Source: CAVSUR01 sp052143655 (lineage in GTDB: Bacteria > Actinomycetota > Actinomycetes > Streptosporangiales > Streptosporangiaceae). Taken from it: a stretch of DNA of 7,737 bases. The notes under the pieces were generated by a model. That model did no database searches. It was not told the DNA's origin and saw only the letters and a list, made by a program, of their open reading frames with translations. Of the stretch, positions 6,010-7,737 are shown piece after piece. The stretch spans positions 1 to 7,737 of the forward strand of contig JBKQSL010000503.1 of the NCBI GenBank assembly GCA_052143655.1, written 5' to 3'. The first letter of the stretch is position 1. Each line of letters begins with the position of its first letter. Made by a program: the position numbers and the translations under genes.

Positions 6010-6858
6010 TCAGAGGGTGATGGTGCCACGGATGCAGCCGGTGGCAGCGCCGCCGACCCAGACGGTGCCGTCCGCATCGGCGGTGATCTCGATGGTCCCG
6101 GCGCGGCCCACGCGCGCGCCTTGGGAGACTCGGTAGGCGGAGGGTGCGGCACCGGTGGTGGTGAGCCATTGTCCGACCGAGGCGTTCATGCTGCCGCATA
6201 CCGGGTCCTCGGCCACGCCGACGCCGGGGGCGAAGGTGCGCATCTCATAGGCGTGCTCGGACCCGTCGGGGTAGGCACCGATCGCGCCGACCATCGCGGT
6301 CGGGATGACCGAGAGATCGGGTTCGAGGGCGAGGACCTCCCCGGCCGTGGGCAACTGGACCACGGCCCAGCCGGGTCCGTTGTCTACCCACTGGTGGGCG
6401 AGGACACGGTCCCGCTTGATGCCGAACGCGGCGACGATCTGGCCGACGTACTCTTCGTCGAGCGCGCCGCCGCGCACCAGCGGCGGGGCGGCGAAGGACA
6501 GGATGCCCCCGGCGCGGCGCACGCTGACCAGGCCGATGGCGCACTCCTGCACGATACGGCCGGCATGGTTTGGTATGCCGCCGTTGTCCAGCCACGCGCG
6601 TGCGGACCCAAGAGTGGGGTGCCCGGCGAACGGCAGTTCACCTCCAGGGGTGAAGATCCGCAGCCGGTAGTCAGCCGCCGGAGCGGTGGAAGGCAAGACG
6701 AACGTCGTCTCGGACAAATTCGTCCAGCGCGCCAGGCGCTGCATCTGCTCGTCGGTCAAGTCCGTGCCATCGTGGACGACGGCAACCGGATTGCCGAGAT
6801 AGGGGACCGCGGAGAACACATCGACCTGCGTAAACGCACGTGAGCGCGGCATGGTCAT
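6010..6858 (-). CDS. PhzF-family isomerase/epimerase-like protein
   Basis: This intact protein of 282 residues has the two-lobed diaminopimelate-epimerase-like fold of the PhzF family. The N-terminal FTQVDVFSAVPYLGNPVAVV is characteristic. The conserved acidic residue is Glu50 in NLSETTFVL, equivalent to the catalytic Glu45 of Pseudomonas PhzF. GGELPFAGHPT (about 72-82, His80) and AEDPVCGSMN (about 216-225, Asp218) supply the other active-site positions. The C-terminus VWVGGAATGCIRGTITL is a normal family ending, so the neighbouring IS remnant has not cut the gene. PhzF itself isomerises dihydro-3-hydroxyanthranilate in phenazine synthesis, but no other phenazine gene is visible here and most family members have unknown substrates. 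GGAAGG (6865-6870) is 6 nt before ATG 6858; TTG 6861 and ATG 6852 are weaker alternatives. It lies 75 bp downstream of the PLP enzyme gene on the same strand and may share its transcript. Confidence 0.92.
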   Translation of the reverse strand: MTMPRSRAFTQVDVFSAVPYLGNPVAVVHDGTDLTDEQMQRLARWTNLSETTFVLPSTAPAADYRLRIFTPGGELPFAGHPTLGSARAWLDNGGIPNHAGRIVQECAIGLVSVRRAGGILSFAAPPLVRGGALDEEYVGQIVAAFGIKRDRVLAHQWVDNGPGWAVVQLPTAGEVLALEPDLSVIPTAMVGAIGAYPDGSEHAYEMRTFAPGVGVAEDPVCGSMNASVGQWLTTTGAAPSAYRVSQGARVGRAGTIEITADADGTVWVGGAATGCIRGTITL

Positions 6859-6864
6859 CAAGGG

Positions 6865-6870
6865 CCTTCC
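6865..6870 (-). promoter_or_regulatory. Ribosome binding site of the PhzF-like gene
   Basis: GGAAGG on the minus strand is 6 nt from ATG 6858, against 12 nt from ATG 6852 and 3 nt from TTG 6861. The spacing favours 6858 as the start. Confidence 0.65.
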
Positions 6871-6895
6871 GATGGCAGCGGAAATGGTTCTCAGC

Positions 6896-6918
6896 GACCC
6901 CGAACCCAGGAGGGGGTC
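6896..6918 (-). terminator. Weak hairpin between the PLP enzyme and PhzF-like genes
   Basis: GACCCC (6896-6901) pairs with GGGGTC (6913-6918) around an 11-nt loop, 15 bp beyond the PLP enzyme's stop. The stem is only 6 bp, there is no U-tract, and the PhzF-like ribosome binding site follows within 30 bp. It is at most a weak attenuator and may be chance. Confidence 0.25.
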
Positions 6919-6933
6919 CGGTGCCGCCGGGCG

Positions 6934-7737
6934 TCAGGTGCGCGCCGGTGCGGCGACCACCGCGTCGGCGGCGGCGAGCGCGTCGGCAACCAGGTCGGCC
7001 GTGTCCTCCGTGCCCGCGGCCAGCCGGATCAGGCCTAGCGGAACCCCGGACGCGGCAATCTGTTCCTGGCTGAGCATGCCGCGCCACATGGACGCCGGAT
7101 GCACGGCCAGAGATTCCACGCCGCCGAGGCTGGCCGCCCGGCGGACGTAGCGCAGCCGGCCGAGGAACGCGTCGGCCGCCTCGAAACCGCCGGCGAGCTC
7201 AATGCCGAGTACCCCGCCGAAACCGCTCATCTGGCTGTGCGCCAACGCGTGCTGCGGGTGGGTCGCCAGGCCGGGATAGTGCACCCGGGCTACGGCTGGG
7301 TGGTCTTTCAGCGCCTCCGCGAGCGCCTGGCCGTTGTCGTTGTGCCGTGCCATGCGCAGCGGCAGGGTGCGCAGGCCGCGCAGCAGCAACCACGCGTCGA
7401 ACGGGCCGAGTACGGCACCGGTAAGCAGGGCGACATCCCAGATCTGGTCCAGGATCCCCGCCGGGCCGGCCAGCACCCCGGCGGACACGTCGGAGTGGCC
7501 GTTGAGGTATTTGGTCGCGCTGTGCCAGACGAGATCGACGCCGAAGTCTGCCGGTCGCTGGTTCACCGGGGTGGCGAAGGTGTTGTCGGCTATGGTCAGC
7601 ACGTTGTGCTCGCGGGCCAGGTCCGCGACGGCGCGCAGGTCGGTGATCTGCAACAGCGGATTGCTCGGCGATTCCAGCAAAATCAGGCGGGTCTGCGGAG
7701 TCAGCGCGTATTCGAACGCCTCCGGGTCGGCCTGGTC
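6934..7737 (-). CDS. Trans-sulfuration PLP enzyme (cystathionine gamma-synthase/lyase type), 5' end outside window
   Basis: The frame stays open to the last base, so the gene is cut by the right edge; 267 C-terminal residues are visible of a family length of about 380-390. It belongs to the Cys/Met-metabolism PLP-dependent (fold type I) enzymes, cytoplasmic and usually tetrameric. The visible part starts before LLESPSNPLLQ; TIADNTFATP supplies the Asp that contacts the PLP ring nitrogen; and HSATKYLNGHSDVSAG holds the Schiff-base lysine (codon 7510-7512). SLGGVESLAVHPASM and GLIRLAAGTED (substrate carboxylate-binding Arg) complete the C-terminal domain. The last residues, ADAVVAAPART, are a normal tail. 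Cystathionine gamma-synthase, gamma-lyase, methionine gamma-lyase and O-acyl-homoserine sulfhydrylase share these motifs, and the distinguishing N-terminal residues are not in view. A start at TTG 7680 would be internal to the fold and is rejected. The PhzF-like gene lies 75 bp downstream. Confidence 0.94.
   Translation of the reverse strand, partial: DQADPEAFEYALTPQTRLILLESPSNPLLQITDLRAVADLAREHNVLTIADNTFATPVNQRPADFGVDLVWHSATKYLNGHSDVSAGVLAGPAGILDQIWDVALLTGAVLGPFDAWLLLRGLRTLPLRMARHNDNGQALAEALKDHPAVARVHYPGLATHPQHALAHSQMSGFGGVLGIELAGGFEAADAFLGRLRYVRRAASLGGVESLAVHPASMWRGMLSQEQIAASGVPLGLIRLAAGTEDTADLVADALAAADAVVAAPART

Noticed and set aside
5823..6199. Two minus-strand open frames over the IS remnant and the PhzF-like C-terminus
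   Set aside because: Both are out of frame with the PhzF-like gene and antisense to orfA, with arbitrary Arg/Pro/Ser-rich composition.

Overview
The window is GC-rich DNA with strongly GC-biased third codon positions, Shine-Dalgarno sites of the GGAGG/GGAAGG type, and protein families typical of Actinomycetota: a LuxR-type large ATPase regulator, cofactor-free haloperoxidase-like hydrolases, a PhzF-like isomerase and a trans-sulfuration enzyme. The best guess is a soil or filamentous actinomycete (Streptomyces, Streptosporangium or Catenulispora type). The sequence alone does not fix the genus.

Layout: bases 1-657 hold no gene I can support. At 669-1492 (+) lies an alpha/beta hydrolase of the cofactor-free haloperoxidase/perhydrolase type whose reading frame is broken by one base near 1155, after the nucleophile and before the catalytic Asp and His. 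A non-coding stretch (1493-1876) with a perfect 13-bp hairpin separates it from a convergent, intact alpha/beta hydrolase (1877-2590, -). A 180-bp spacer rich in palindromes lies between that gene and a roughly 927-residue LAL-family regulator (2771-5554, -). Upstream of the regulator is the remnant of an IS3-family orfA (5699-5985, +), with a nonsense codon, a frameshift and no orfB. Next come a PhzF-like isomerase (6010-6858, -) and the C-terminal part of a cystathionine gamma-synthase/lyase-type PLP enzyme (6934-7737, -), which runs off the right edge.

The PLP enzyme and the PhzF-like gene are 75 bp apart in the same direction and may be co-transcribed. The regulator and the 237-residue hydrolase are also codirectional, so the hydrolase could be a target of the regulator, but this is inference from position only. 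The frameshifted hydrolase, the decayed insertion sequence and the gene-free left end give the region the look of a rearranged accessory locus. I see no CRISPR array, RNA gene, phage module or clearly new multi-gene system. The two observations most worth checking are the hydrolase frame break, which falls exactly on a heptamer of the -1 slippery pattern, and the IS remnant lying against the regulator's presumed promoter.
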